This document shows, in pieces, positions 32,232-40,645 of a DNA stretch of 44,992 bases. How positions within the stretch are numbered: the stretch's first letter is position 1; every line of letters starts with the position of its first letter. The translations under genes were made by a program, and so were the position numbers. The DNA is from Synergistota bacterium (GTDB lineage: Bacteria > Synergistota > Synergistia > Synergistales > Synergistaceae): positions 1 through 44,992 of the forward strand of contig JAEXGR010000010.1 in NCBI GenBank assembly GCA_023450745.1, in the 5' to 3' direction. Below the pieces are notes generated by a model. That model worked only from the letters and a program-made list of their open reading frames with translations. It was not told the DNA's origin and made no database searches.

Positions 32232-32522
32232 TTACTTCTCTACGACCGCGAGAACGTCTCTCTCGCCGATGATGAGATAATTCTCGTCGTCAACCTTGAC
32301 TTCGGTGCCGGAATATTTGCTGTAGATGACCTTGTCGTCGACTTTGACTTCCATCGGCTGACGCTGTCCGTTGTCAAGAACTTTGCCCGCGCCTACCGCT
32401 ACGACGATGCCCTCGACGGGCTTTTCTTTCACTGTATCCGGAAGCACAAGGCCGCCCTTCGTCTTCTCTTCGTTCGGCGCTGCCTTTACTACGATTCTGT
32501 CTCCAAGTGGCTTAAGTTTCAT
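32232..32522 (-). CDS. groES: Co-chaperonin GroES (Hsp10)
   Basis: A heptameric lid of the GroEL chamber, 96 aa. MKLKPLGDRIVVK, the mobile-loop region (EEKTKGGLVLPDTVKEKP) and the C-terminal YLIIGERDVLAVVE are canonical. AGGAGGG precedes the ATG. It is the first gene of the groESL operon. Confidence 0.99.
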   Translation of the reverse strand: MKLKPLGDRIVVKAAPNEEKTKGGLVLPDTVKEKPVEGIVVAVGAGKVLDNGQRQPMEVKVDDKVIYSKYSGTEVKVDDENYLIIGERDVLAVVEK

Positions 32523-32567
32523 TAAGAGATCCCTCCTGTTGTTTTTTAAAGCGAGTTGTTTTTTATG

Positions 32568-32594
32568 TTAGCACTCACTTTGGTTGAGTGCTAA
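32568..32594. promoter_or_regulatory. Perfect CIRCE operator of groESL
   Basis: TTAGCACTC (32568-32576), nine bases, GAGTGCTAA (32586-32594): an exact consensus match. It lies 46 bases upstream of groES. A -10 such as TAACAT just downstream on the minus strand would place the operator over the promoter. Confidence 0.97.
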
Positions 32595-33011
32595 TTTTCT
32601 TTACGCCTGAAATTGTAATGACTGCCGGCGTTTTTCTCAAATATGATTATAGATGAATATCTCTTATTTTGCTCTGTAATATTGCTTTATCTTTGATTTG
32701 CTGAATTATCCATAAAAACTTTTGACTTAATTAAATCTTACGGGTAAATACTTATTTCCTGAGGATTTTGTTCTAAATTATTGGCCTGCGTCTTATAAAG
32801 GCCAGGCGTTTTACCTAACTGCCAATTATGTCGCGCTTGCGTCTGCGGTGATGATTGCCTCGCGAAGCAGACGAAAGGCGGCAAGACGTCTTTGAAAGGC
32901 CGCTTCTGGCGGAACTGCTGCGCCTGCGGTTATGACGGCGAAGGGGCAAATTCGTGATTTTTAAAAGGATTTTTGAATAAATTTACGGTGCTTGCTATAT
33001 TTTTCTCATGT
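32595..33011. other. Long intergenic stretch with a cysteine-rich open-frame remnant
   Basis: The first 200 bases are AT-rich and hold nothing I recognise. The plus frame 32799-32957 is open for 52 codons without a usable start codon. It encodes eight cysteines (NCQLCRACVCGDDC ... NCCACGYDGEG), like a zinc-ribbon fragment. It could be a gene remnant or chance. Confidence 0.35.
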
Positions 33012-33040
33012 TTGACAATCTTATGTGAACAACTTACAAT
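33012..33040 (+). promoter_or_regulatory. Sigma70 promoter of the PfoR-type gene
   Basis: A perfect TTGACA (33012-33017), 17 bases, TACAAT (33035-33040, 5 of 6). Confidence 0.8.
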
Positions 33041-33079
33041 GGCACGCAAAATATTTTCTATATAAATGGGGCGTTTGCA

Positions 33080-34108
33080 TTGGTATCGGAAAAGGGTTCC
33101 CTCGCGGCATTTCTTGAACGCAAAAATGTGAAATTTTCCTTCTCGCGTTATTTTGTTGAGGCGCTTGGCGCAATGGGCATCGGCCTCTTCGCCTCTCTCA
33201 TCACGGGTCTCATCTTAAAGACGGTCGGTTCCAAATGCGGCGTGCCTATACTGGTAGAGTTCGGCACGCTCGCCGGACAGATGGTGGGACCGGCGATCGC
33301 GGTGGCGATCGCCCAGGCGCTCAAAGCGCCGCAGATGGTTGTATTTTCCTGCGCCGCCGTCGGCTTTGCCGGCAACACGTGGGGCGGCCCGGTTGGAGCC
33401 TTTGTCGCCGCGATCATTGGCACGGAATGCGGCAAGATGATCTCGAAGGAGACGGTGATCGACATTATCGCCACCCCCGCCGTTACGATAATCACCGGGA
33501 TGGCGGCGGCGAAGCTGATCGGCCCTCCCGTCAGCGCGATGATGGCGGCCCTCGGCGTGCTGATAATGCGCGCGACGGAGCTGCAACCGGGGCCGATGGG
33601 CGCGGTGGTCTCCGCGATCATGGGCATGATTCTGACGCTGCCCATCTCCAGCGCGGCGATCGCCGTTGCGCTGAACCTCTCGGGACTCGCCGCGGGCGCG
33701 GCGGCGGTCGGCTGTTCCACGCAGATGGTCGGCTTCGCGGTGATGTCTTTCCGGGAGAACGGCCTCTCCGGCCTTCTCTCGCAGGGGCTCGGCACCTCGA
33801 TGTTACAGATGCCGAACATCGTGCGCCATCCGATGATCTGGGCGCCGCCGACGCTTGCGAGCCTCATTCTGGGCCCCGTCTCGACGCTGGTCTTTGGCAT
33901 GACCAACGTTCCCTCGGGGGCGGGGATGGGGACGAGCGGCCTTGTCGGACAGTTCGGCGCGATCGACGCGATGGGAAGCTCTCCCGCCGTCCTGATGCAA
34001 ATCGGCCTCATGCATTTTCTGCTGCCCGCCGTGACGACGCTGCTCATCGCCGCGGCGATGCGCAAAATGGGGCTGATCAAAGAGGGAGATATGAAGCTCG
34101 ACCTGTAG
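33080..34108 (+). CDS. PTS IIC-like membrane protein (PfoR family)
   Basis: A 342-residue polytopic membrane protein, about ten hydrophobic segments, matching the PTS_EIIC_2/PfoR family (LKRKNV-like start, RYFVEALGAMGIGLFASL, GNTWGGPVGAFVAAIIGTECGK, HPMIWAPPTLASLILGP). It is a stand-alone IIC without IIA or IIB partners, as is usual for PfoR. The family's transport role is unproven. The start is TTG 33080, supported by GGGGCG about 8 bases upstream; ATG 33066 is out of frame. A strong promoter lies 40 bases upstream. Confidence 0.85.
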   Translation: MVSEKGSLAAFLERKNVKFSFSRYFVEALGAMGIGLFASLITGLILKTVGSKCGVPILVEFGTLAGQMVGPAIAVAIAQALKAPQMVVFSCAAVGFAGNTWGGPVGAFVAAIIGTECGKMISKETVIDIIATPAVTIITGMAAAKLIGPPVSAMMAALGVLIMRATELQPGPMGAVVSAIMGMILTLPISSAAIAVALNLSGLAAGAAAVGCSTQMVGFAVMSFRENGLSGLLSQGLGTSMLQMPNIVRHPMIWAPPTLASLILGPVSTLVFGMTNVPSGAGMGTSGLVGQFGAIDAMGSSPAVLMQIGLMHFLLPAVTTLLIAAAMRKMGLIKEGDMKLDL

Positions 34109-34150
34109 GCGCGGCGGCTTCGCGCCTTTGCCGGATCGCAGTGAACGATA

Positions 34151-34198
34151 AAGGGCTGCCGGAAGACCTCGTGCGAGGTCTTCCGGCAGCCCTTTTTT
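34151..34198. terminator. Strong terminator between convergent genes
   Basis: Perfect 20-base arms 34151-34170 and 34175-34194 with a 4-base loop and TTTT after it on the plus strand. The minus side also shows a short T run, so it may serve both the PfoR-type gene and the MATE operon. Confidence 0.9.
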
Positions 34199-34233
34199 AC
34201 CGTGAAAGAGGTTTACGCGGACGGCCTCCGCCG

Positions 34234-35625
34234 TCAGGCCTGTGTTGCCGCTTGTTTGCCCTTTTTCCATTTCCCGCTTTTCAGGTACCAGAGGCTGAAG
34301 GCGATCGTCTGCAGCGAGGCCAGCGGAGCGGCGAAGCCGACGGAGAAGAGGCTCGCCCCCTCGATGCCGCTCAGTATCCAGGTCGCGGGCACGCGCACGG
34401 CAAAGGCGGAGAAAATGTTGTTCGCCATCGTAAAGGCCGTCCGGCCGCAGCCGTTGAAGAAGCCGTTGAGGCAAAAGACGAAGCAGACGAGGACGCAGTC
34501 GGCGCTGAATGACTTGAGATAGAGCGCCGTGGCCGCCACCAATTCCGGGTCGGGGGTGAATATTCTGATGACATTCTGCGGAAAGAAAAAGAGCCCGATG
34601 AAGGTGAAGACCCCGAAGCCGAGCGAGATCGAAAGGCCGGAATACATTGTGGAGCGCGCGCGCTTTGGTTTTCCCGCGCCCATATTCTGCGCCACCATCG
34701 CCGCGATCGCCGCGGAAAATGACATCGGCGGCAGCATGGTAAAGCCGTTGAGCTTGCTTGTGATGCCGATCGCCGCGGAGGCCGCGACGCCTCCCATCTT
34801 GCTGACCGTCGCCATGATAAAGATAAAGGAGATTCCCGTAAGCGAGAACTGCACCGCCATCGGCAGGCCGATGCGCAGCAGCTGCGTCAGCTTCTGTCTC
34901 TGTATCTTGAGGCTCTGCAGCCGGAAGTCAAACCGGTAGTCGGCGCGGCGCGCGTAGATCACCGCGAGGACCGCCGAGAGCCCCTGGGCGCAGACCGTGG
35001 CAAAGGCGGCCCCCGGCGCGCCCCAGTCGAAGAGTCCGACGAGCACGAGGTCCCCGGCGATGTTCGCGGCGCAGGCGACGGCGACGAAGATGAGCGGCGA
35101 GGTGGAGTCCCCGAAGCCGCGGAAAATGGCGGCGAGGGCGTTGTAGGCAAACATCGTCGCGATCCCCGCGGCGTTGATGAATATATAGCCTTTCGTCTGC
35201 TCATAGGCCTCCGCGGGGGTTCCGAGCAGCTCCACGATCGGGTCTATCGTCACGAGCAGCAGCGCCGTGATGACGACGCTTAAGATGACGAAGAGGGAGA
35301 GCATCGTCCCGATGGTGTCTTTGATCTCATGTTCCTCGCCCGCGCCGAAGAAACGGCCGATCATGATCGTGCCGCCCATGGAAAGGCCGATGACGATGCT
35401 GTTGATCATAAAGATGAACTGGCTGCCGATCGAGACCGCAGACAGCCCCGCGGCGTCGGTGAACTGCCCGACGATGATCATATCCGCCGCGCCGTAAAGC
35501 GCCTGCAGGAGGTTGGCCGCCATATAGGGAATCGCGAAGCGCGTCAGCAGCAAGGGGATGCTGCCCGTAGTGAGCGACTGCGCTCCGGAGGTGAATATCC
35601 CGGAAAATAACTTTTTAATTTCCAT
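34234..35625 (-). CDS. MATE-family efflux transporter (second gene of a tandem pair)
   Basis: A 463-residue, twelve-helix multidrug/toxic compound extrusion transporter. It begins MEIKKLFSGIF and then GSIPLLLTRFAIPYMAANLLQALYGAADMIIVGQF, the MATE N-lobe signature; the C-lobe repeats it (RIGLPMAVQFSLTGISFIFIMATVSKMGG). ATG 35625, with AAAGGT upstream, replaces a much longer non-homologous frame. It starts 11 bases after the other MATE gene, so both are made from one transcript, possibly as a pair. It exports cationic compounds using a Na+ or H+ gradient; the substrate is unknown. Confidence 0.92.
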   Translation of the reverse strand: MEIKKLFSGIFTSGAQSLTTGSIPLLLTRFAIPYMAANLLQALYGAADMIIVGQFTDAAGLSAVSIGSQFIFMINSIVIGLSMGGTIMIGRFFGAGEEHEIKDTIGTMLSLFVILSVVITALLLVTIDPIVELLGTPAEAYEQTKGYIFINAAGIATMFAYNALAAIFRGFGDSTSPLIFVAVACAANIAGDLVLVGLFDWGAPGAAFATVCAQGLSAVLAVIYARRADYRFDFRLQSLKIQRQKLTQLLRIGLPMAVQFSLTGISFIFIMATVSKMGGVAASAAIGITSKLNGFTMLPPMSFSAAIAAMVAQNMGAGKPKRARSTMYSGLSISLGFGVFTFIGLFFFPQNVIRIFTPDPELVAATALYLKSFSADCVLVCFVFCLNGFFNGCGRTAFTMANNIFSAFAVRVPATWILSGIEGASLFSVGFAAPLASLQTIAFSLWYLKSGKWKKGKQAATQA

Positions 35626-35636
35626 TTTACATACCT

Positions 35637-37016
35637 TTATTGAAACCTTTCTTTTTCTTTTAACATCATAATGAAATAATAGAGGAAGGGCAGGCTCGTT
35701 GTGAAGCTGAAAATATCGGCTACGGCCTGCGTCATTTCCACACCGGTGAGCCCGAAGAGGCGGGGCAGCAGCATAATGAGCGGTATAAAGTAAATACCCT
35801 GCCTCGTACAGGCGAGAAAGGTGGCGCGCCAGGCGAAGCCGGAGGCCTGGAGCATCATATTCGTCGTGACGAAGAGCGGCTGGAGCAGGAGCGCGGAACA
35901 CTGAAAGCGCATCGCGCGCGTGCCGATTGCGATAACGGCGGCGTCCTCTTTACGGAAGAGGGCGATTATTTCCGGAGCGAAGATCCAGCCCGCGAGCGAC
36001 ATGACGGCCATCAATATCATGCCGGCCTTGACGGTGAACCAGAAGGCGTCCCGCACCCTTCTATAGCGGCGCGAGCCGTAGTTGTAGCCGACGACGGGGG
36101 AAAATCCCTGGCCGAGGCCGATCATCACCGAGAGGATGAAGAAAAATACCCTGCCGACGATGGACATGGCGGCGATGGCGGGGTCTCCATAGGCCGCGGC
36201 GCTGACGTTGAGCGCGGCGGTGGAGATGCTGGCCAGCCCCTGTCTTGAAAGCGAGGGGCAGCCTAAGCGGAGGATATCGAAGTAGGTTCGCGGCCGGTGC
36301 GAGAGGTTTTTCAGCTGGATGCGCACGAGGCTCTTTCCGCGCAGGAAGAAGGATAGCATAATCGAAAAACTGACGCACTGGCTGAGGAGCGTCGCGAGCG
36401 CCGCGCCGGAGATCCCCAGCCCGAAGGTGAAAATGAAGAGCGGATCAAGCGCGATGTTGAGCAGCCCTCCCGTTACAAGGCCGCACATGGCGAAGGCGGC
36501 GTGCCCCTCGGAGCGCAGAATATTGTTCATGACGAAGGAGGCGCACATTATCGGAGCGCCGAGCAGTATCCAACTCGCGTAGCTGCGCGCGTAGGGCAAT
36601 ATCGTCGGCGTGGAGCCGAGCAGCGTCATCAGACCGTCGATGAAGATCAGCCCGCCGGCGCAGAGCAGCACTCCCAGCGTGATTGCGCCGAAGAAAGAGG
36701 TCGAACCGTAGACGCTCGCCGTCTTGCGGTCTCCCGCGCCGAGCACGCGCGCGATCATGCTTCCGGAACCCATGCCGAGTGTAAAGCCGATCGCCTGAAA
36801 GATCGCCATCAGCGAGAAGACGACGCCGACCGCGCCGCTCGCGCTGGTACCCAGCTGCGATACGAAATAGGTGTCCGCCGTGTTGTAAAGCGTGGTGACC
36901 AGCATACTTATAATCGTCGGAATGGCAAGCGATATAATAAGAGGCCCCACCGGAGCCTCCGTCATGCGCGCTTGGTGCTCCGCCGAATTTTTGCTTGGCG
37001 CGACGAACAGCTTCAT
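35637..37016 (-). CDS. MATE-family efflux transporter (first gene of a tandem pair)
   Basis: A 459-residue MATE transporter with twelve predicted helices. GPLIISLAIPTIISMLVTTLYNTADTYFVSQLG is the N-lobe signature and GCPSLSRQGLASISTAALN the C-lobe counterpart. ATG 37016 is chosen because the homology begins just after it; GGGAGG lies about 12 bases upstream, a long spacing. It heads the two-gene MATE operon. No regulator is adjacent on this side. Confidence 0.92.
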   Translation of the reverse strand: MKLFVAPSKNSAEHQARMTEAPVGPLIISLAIPTIISMLVTTLYNTADTYFVSQLGTSASGAVGVVFSLMAIFQAIGFTLGMGSGSMIARVLGAGDRKTASVYGSTSFFGAITLGVLLCAGGLIFIDGLMTLLGSTPTILPYARSYASWILLGAPIMCASFVMNNILRSEGHAAFAMCGLVTGGLLNIALDPLFIFTFGLGISGAALATLLSQCVSFSIMLSFFLRGKSLVRIQLKNLSHRPRTYFDILRLGCPSLSRQGLASISTAALNVSAAAYGDPAIAAMSIVGRVFFFILSVMIGLGQGFSPVVGYNYGSRRYRRVRDAFWFTVKAGMILMAVMSLAGWIFAPEIIALFRKEDAAVIAIGTRAMRFQCSALLLQPLFVTTNMMLQASGFAWRATFLACTRQGIYFIPLIMLLPRLFGLTGVEMTQAVADIFSFTTSLPFLYYFIMMLKEKERFQ

Positions 37017-37270
37017 GATTGACGAGAACCTCCCTGTTTCCGCTTGCGGCGAACCCCTCTGGTAAATAAAGGCCGAACCAGCGGCTTTCAATATAGTAGT
37101 TATAGAAAATACCACTAAATCCCCAAATCCACAACATAGGGAATCTTTCCTTAATCTCCAAATTCCGTACCGCGCCCCCATGGCGGATACGTGTAAAACC
37201 GCGAGAGAATCTATTAAAAATAGGATATAATTTTTATGAGATCAATACACATTATGAGGAGGCGGGCGGC

Positions 37271-37489
37271 ATGGATAGGTTTGAGAAAAAAGCGGAATTT
37301 GTCTCATCCTGCATTGAAGCATATAAAGTCAGACATGCGATGAAAGGAGCCGACGCCGTAAACATGTTTGAAAAAGAGAGCGTGCTGGACTACCTGATCG
37401 ACGGCTACGACGTGCTCCATACACAGTCGCTTGAATATGTCATAGATGAAATAGAACTATATCTCAGAAAGCGCGGAGCTGTAAGGTGA
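37271..37489 (+). CDS. DUF3791 family small protein (putative antitoxin or partner)
   Basis: A 72-residue acidic protein with VLDYLIDGYDVLHTQSLEYVIDEIELYLRKRG, the DUF3791 core, and a helical N-terminus. GGAGG precedes the ATG; TATAAT at 37226-37231 may be its -10. The stop overlaps the DUF3990 start by 4 bases (GTGA). In this module it may neutralise the DUF3990 protein; that is an inference from gene order. The region is more AT-rich than its neighbours, suggesting transfer. Confidence 0.85.
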   Translation: MDRFEKKAEFVSSCIEAYKVRHAMKGADAVNMFEKESVLDYLIDGYDVLHTQSLEYVIDEIELYLRKRGAVR

Positions 37490-37992
37490 TACTCTACCAT
37501 GGCGGGTTAATTCCAGTGCCTGAACCCGATTTATCATTGAGCAGGCAGCAGCTTGATTTTGGCGGTGGCTTTTATACCGCCACCAGTTTTGCGCAAGCGG
37601 CGAAATGGTCGAAAATCAAATGCAGACGCGACGGCGTTCCACGGGGATATATCTCCTCCTATGAATTGGATGAAAGCATCTTTAAATCCAAAAACATGCT
37701 AATACGGAAGTTCAGAGGCCCAAGCCGTGCCTGGTTGACTTTTGTCATGCATAACAGAAAAAACGTCGGTTTTGCGCACCCTTACGACATCGTACGTGGC
37801 GCTGTGGCCAACGACAGAGTTTACACGTGCATCAATGCGTTTGAAGGGGGATTTATAGACTTTGATACAGTGATACGCCGTCTGCGGACATATGCCCTGG
37901 CCGATCAGGTCTCCTTTCATACTGACAGGGCGGTGAAACAGCTGCGCTTTCTGGAAGAAAAAGAGGTCGTATCAGATGAAAAGAATTCCTAA
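37486..37992 (+). CDS. DUF3990 family protein (putative ADP-ribosyltransferase-like toxin)
   Basis: A 168-residue protein. LYHGG (H5) at the N-terminus and LDFGGGFYTATSFAQAAKWS resemble the first two strands of ADP-ribosyltransferase folds of the H-Y-E type (His in LYHG, Tyr in GFYTA). DNA or protein ADP-ribosylation is therefore possible but unproven. The start is GTG 37486, overlapping the upstream stop. It also overlaps the third gene by 17 bases. The three-gene set has the tight packing of a toxin-antitoxin locus. Confidence 0.82.
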   Translation: MILYHGGLIPVPEPDLSLSRQQLDFGGGFYTATSFAQAAKWSKIKCRRDGVPRGYISSYELDESIFKSKNMLIRKFRGPSRAWLTFVMHNRKNVGFAHPYDIVRGAVANDRVYTCINAFEGGFIDFDTVIRRLRTYALADQVSFHTDRAVKQLRFLEEKEVVSDEKNS

Positions 37993-38209
37993 AATAACAC
38001 AGAAGAACGTCCACATATTTATCCCCTACAAAGTCGCGGCAATTGCAAGGCGTTTGAACAAAGATGAAAATATGCCGCTGAACCGTGCTGTTGTAGAGTT
38101 TTATAATTCCAGCACATATGAAATGCTTGAAAAAGAAAGCACAAAATATTGGTACGAAAGCCCGGCGCAGCTATATGCGGACTTTGTCGCCGCCCGTGCG
38201 AATATGTGA
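37976..38209 (+). CDS. Small protein of the DUF3791-DUF3990 module
   Basis: A 77-residue basic protein starting MKRIPKITQKNVHIFIPYKV and containing RLNKDENMPLNRAVVEFYNSSTYEMLEKESTKYW. The layout (a short strand, then two helices) and the IPYKVAAIARRL...FYNSSTYE pattern recall small proteins that accompany DUF3990 genes. It could be a ribbon-helix-helix-like partner. The start overlaps the DUF3990 gene by 17 bases with AGAGG upstream. Confidence 0.78.
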   Translation: MKRIPKITQKNVHIFIPYKVAAIARRLNKDENMPLNRAVVEFYNSSTYEMLEKESTKYWYESPAQLYADFVAARANM

Positions 38210-38360
38210 CGATACATAGCCGTCGCTGAAAAACACACACTCCCCAGTAGTCGTCTGCTTTATTTGCAAAAGAATTTATAGATGCCAAATACAATTGCGG
38301 AGGTAGGTCCTGCGGTATTGTTTGGCGGTCTTTATGCCCTTGCCCGGTTTAAGAAAGTCT

Positions 38361-38508
38361 TTAGTAGGCAGGGCGGCAGAGGTCCTTGCCGGATTGTTTA
38401 TCAAAGCTGATATCCCCGTCGGAAATGCCAAATTCTCTCAGATCGATTACCTGCCTGTCCTTAGTTTTGTCCCTTTGTAGATACTCTCGCACTTCCATAT
38501 AGCTTCAT
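38361..38508 (-). pseudogene. Frameshifted serine recombinase (resolvase/invertase) N-terminal remnant
   Basis: On the minus strand ATG 38508 gives MKLYGSARVSTKGQN, the resolvase start with the catalytic Ser in ARVST. It then stops. In the adjacent frame the homology continues KDRQVIDLREFGISDGDISF and DKQSGKDLCRPAY until TAA at 38363-38361. The family then expects LKPGD and RLGRN blocks; only a LKPG-like fragment is seen further on. A frameshift plus loss of the rest makes it non-functional. The rest of 38210-38640 holds no gene. Confidence 0.8.
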
Positions 38509-38666
38509 AGTGCTGTTGCCTCCAAATTAATTTTGATAAATTGTGAGCGGGTAGCGGGGAGTCTGAAATGGCGTTTTCCCCTGCGGCGTGATTGGAGCGC
38601 CGGATGCCCTGCCTGATCTCCGGCCGGCTTTGACTATAAAATAAAATCCATTATAATATAATCCAT

Positions 38667-38683
38667 AATCGTATTATACGAAT
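38667..38683. promoter_or_regulatory. Palindromic operator upstream of the MATE-MarR operon
   Basis: TCGTAT (38669-38674), one T, ATACGA (38676-38681) is a perfect dyad, extended by flanking bases. It overlaps TATA-rich promoter-like sequence 80 bases before the MATE start. It is the probable binding site of the MarR protein encoded in the same operon. Confidence 0.55.
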
Positions 38684-38759
38684 ACGCTATAAAAATTTGC
38701 ACAAAGGTTTGCGCGGCGGCGCGCCTGCCGGGGACGCGGGAAAATCGGAGGTCTTAACT

Positions 38760-40118
38760 ATGTTCCATACAAGAAATTACAGGGAGCTGACTAAGCTCTT
38801 TTTTATGTTTGTGCTGCCGGCGGTGAGCTCACAGCTTCTGAGCGGCGTATACACGATCGTGGACGGCTACTTTGTCGGCTGGGGAATGGGGCAGGACGGA
38901 CTGGCGGCGATCGGGCTCGCCTTTCCCTTTTCGGTCGTCGTGACGGCGATAGGGGCCGGAATCGGCGTGGGCGGCGGGGCCCTTATCTCCATCAGCATGG
39001 GGCGCGGACGCCAGACGCTTGCGCAGCGTATTCTCGGCGCGATGGTCTTTCTGATGATCGCTGCTTCGGCCGTTTCGAGCCTTCTGCTCACGCCGCTTGC
39101 GGAATATCTGCTTTCCTTCTACGAGGTTTCCCCCGGGATCGCGGAGATGGCGCGCCTCTACGCCTGGATTCTGATAATATCCTCGCCGGCGCAGGTCGTC
39201 ACCATGGCGATGCTGGGAGCGGTGCGGAACGACGGGTTTCCCCGCCGGGCGATGTTTATCATGATCGCGTCGTTTTGTACGAATATTGTGCTCGACTGGC
39301 TGTGGGTGATCGTCTTTCCCTTCGGCATCGCGGGCGCGGCGTGGGCGACGGTGGTCTCGCAGGCGGTCTCGGCGCTTCTGCTTTCCGCGCATTTTTTGCT
39401 TGGGCGCTCGAAAGTCAGGCTGCGCTGGGGGCTTGTGCGCCTCTGGCGGCCGCTTGCGCGCCGTATCGCCGTCATGGGGGTTTCTCCCTTTGGCGTGCAG
39501 ATTGCGACGGCGGTGACGATGATCCTCTATAACTGGCAGTCTCTCGCCTACGGCGGCGATACCGGCGTCGCCGCCTACGCGGTGGTCGGCTATATCGTCC
39601 CTGTCGGCGTGATGCTGGAGGAGGGCGTCGCGGAGGGGATACAGCCCCTGATCAGCTATTATCACGGGGCGAATCTCAGCGCCCGCCGCCGGCTGACGGC
39701 GAGGCTCGGCTTTACGCTGGCGGTCTCCGTGGGGGTCGTCTGCTCTCTGCTGGTGCTTGCCAGCGACGGGCTCGTGCCGGCCTTTTTCTCCATGAGGGGA
39801 GAGGCCGCGGCGGCGGCGGCGCGCGGGCTGTTTCTTTCCGTCCCCGTATTCCCCTTTCTGGGGCTTGCCAAGACGGGGGCCTCTTATTATCAGGCGATTG
39901 GCAGAAGCGATCTGGCCTCGATGCTGACCTACGGAGATCCCTTCGTCCTGCAGCCGTTTTTCCTCTGGACGCTGCCGCTTGTCCTCGCGCTTGACGGCGT
40001 CTGGCTTTCGATGTTCTTTACAAATATGACGCTCGCGGCGATTTTCGTTATAATGTGGCGGCGGGGTAACGGCAGGAAGCTGCCGCTTGCCGGCGGCAAT
40101 ATTATGGGTATTTTGTAG
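38760..40118 (+). CDS. MATE-family efflux transporter (MarR-linked)
   Basis: A 452-residue MATE transporter. LFFMFVLPAVSSQLLSGVYTIVDGYFVGWGMGQDGLAAIGLAFP is the N-lobe signature, followed by twelve hydrophobic segments and the C-lobe IAVMGVSPFGVQIATAVTMIL. ATG 38760, with CGGAGG (38746-38751) 8 bases upstream, is chosen over 38697. A MarR regulator gene follows after 16 bases and a palindrome precedes it, so it is probably derepressed by its substrate. It belongs to a different subtype from the tandem pair at 34-37 kb. Confidence 0.92.
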   Translation: MFHTRNYRELTKLFFMFVLPAVSSQLLSGVYTIVDGYFVGWGMGQDGLAAIGLAFPFSVVVTAIGAGIGVGGGALISISMGRGRQTLAQRILGAMVFLMIAASAVSSLLLTPLAEYLLSFYEVSPGIAEMARLYAWILIISSPAQVVTMAMLGAVRNDGFPRRAMFIMIASFCTNIVLDWLWVIVFPFGIAGAAWATVVSQAVSALLLSAHFLLGRSKVRLRWGLVRLWRPLARRIAVMGVSPFGVQIATAVTMILYNWQSLAYGGDTGVAAYAVVGYIVPVGVMLEEGVAEGIQPLISYYHGANLSARRRLTARLGFTLAVSVGVVCSLLVLASDGLVPAFFSMRGEAAAAAARGLFLSVPVFPFLGLAKTGASYYQAIGRSDLASMLTYGDPFVLQPFFLWTLPLVLALDGVWLSMFFTNMTLAAIFVIMWRRGNGRKLPLAGGNIMGIL

Positions 40119-40134
40119 AAAGACGGGCGAAAAC

Positions 40135-40605
40135 ATGGACGAGAAAAACCATCGGATGATCCTTGAAGTCTCGGATGTCTGGCGGCGCTATGATCAGGTG
40201 TATTCCCGCTGGGCCGAGAGGCATGGCTTTTCCACCAATGAGATGTCGCTGATGGAGGAGCTTCACATCCGCCCCGCGGGGATGGAGCCGGCCATCATCG
40301 CCGACTATCTCGGCGTGCCGCGCCAGACGATGACCACGACGCTTGACAGCCTTGAGAAACGGGGCATAATAGAGCGCTTGGCGCACCCTACTGACCGCCG
40401 GCGCAAGGTGATTAAGTTCACGCGCGCCGGCCGGGAGATCGCCGATGTCCTGATGAAAGAGCTCGACGGCTGGATGATGGGCGCGATGGAATCGCTGCCG
40501 CCGCGCGAGAGAGAACGGACGCTCGCCGCGGTGCGGAGCTTCTGCTCCCGGCTGGAGGCGACGGTTAGCAGTAATACGGAAGAAAAGGAACCTCTCTGCG
40601 AGTAA
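40135..40605 (+). CDS. MarR-family transcriptional regulator
   Basis: A 156-residue winged-helix regulator. FSTNEMSLMEELHI, the recognition helix region IADYLGVPRQTMTTTLDSLEKRGIIERL and the wing DRRRKVIKFTRAGREI are typical. It is co-transcribed with the preceding MATE gene and probably represses it through the dyad at 38669-38681. The ATG follows AGACGGGCG by about 5 bases. Confidence 0.92.
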   Translation: MDEKNHRMILEVSDVWRRYDQVYSRWAERHGFSTNEMSLMEELHIRPAGMEPAIIADYLGVPRQTMTTTLDSLEKRGIIERLAHPTDRRRKVIKFTRAGREIADVLMKELDGWMMGAMESLPPRERERTLAAVRSFCSRLEATVSSNTEEKEPLCE

Positions 40606-40645
40606 AATATCAAAAATGTTTTATAATTATGAAGAGGTGCTGACG

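Noticed and set aside
33235..34512. Long out-of-frame ORFs over the PfoR and MATE genes
   Set aside because: They are Arg/Asp-rich shadow frames of GC-rich genes without ribosome-binding sites or family motifs.
38283..38411. A plus-strand 42-residue ORF starting at ATG 38281
   Set aside because: No ribosome-binding site, and it overlaps the clear resolvase remnant on the other strand.
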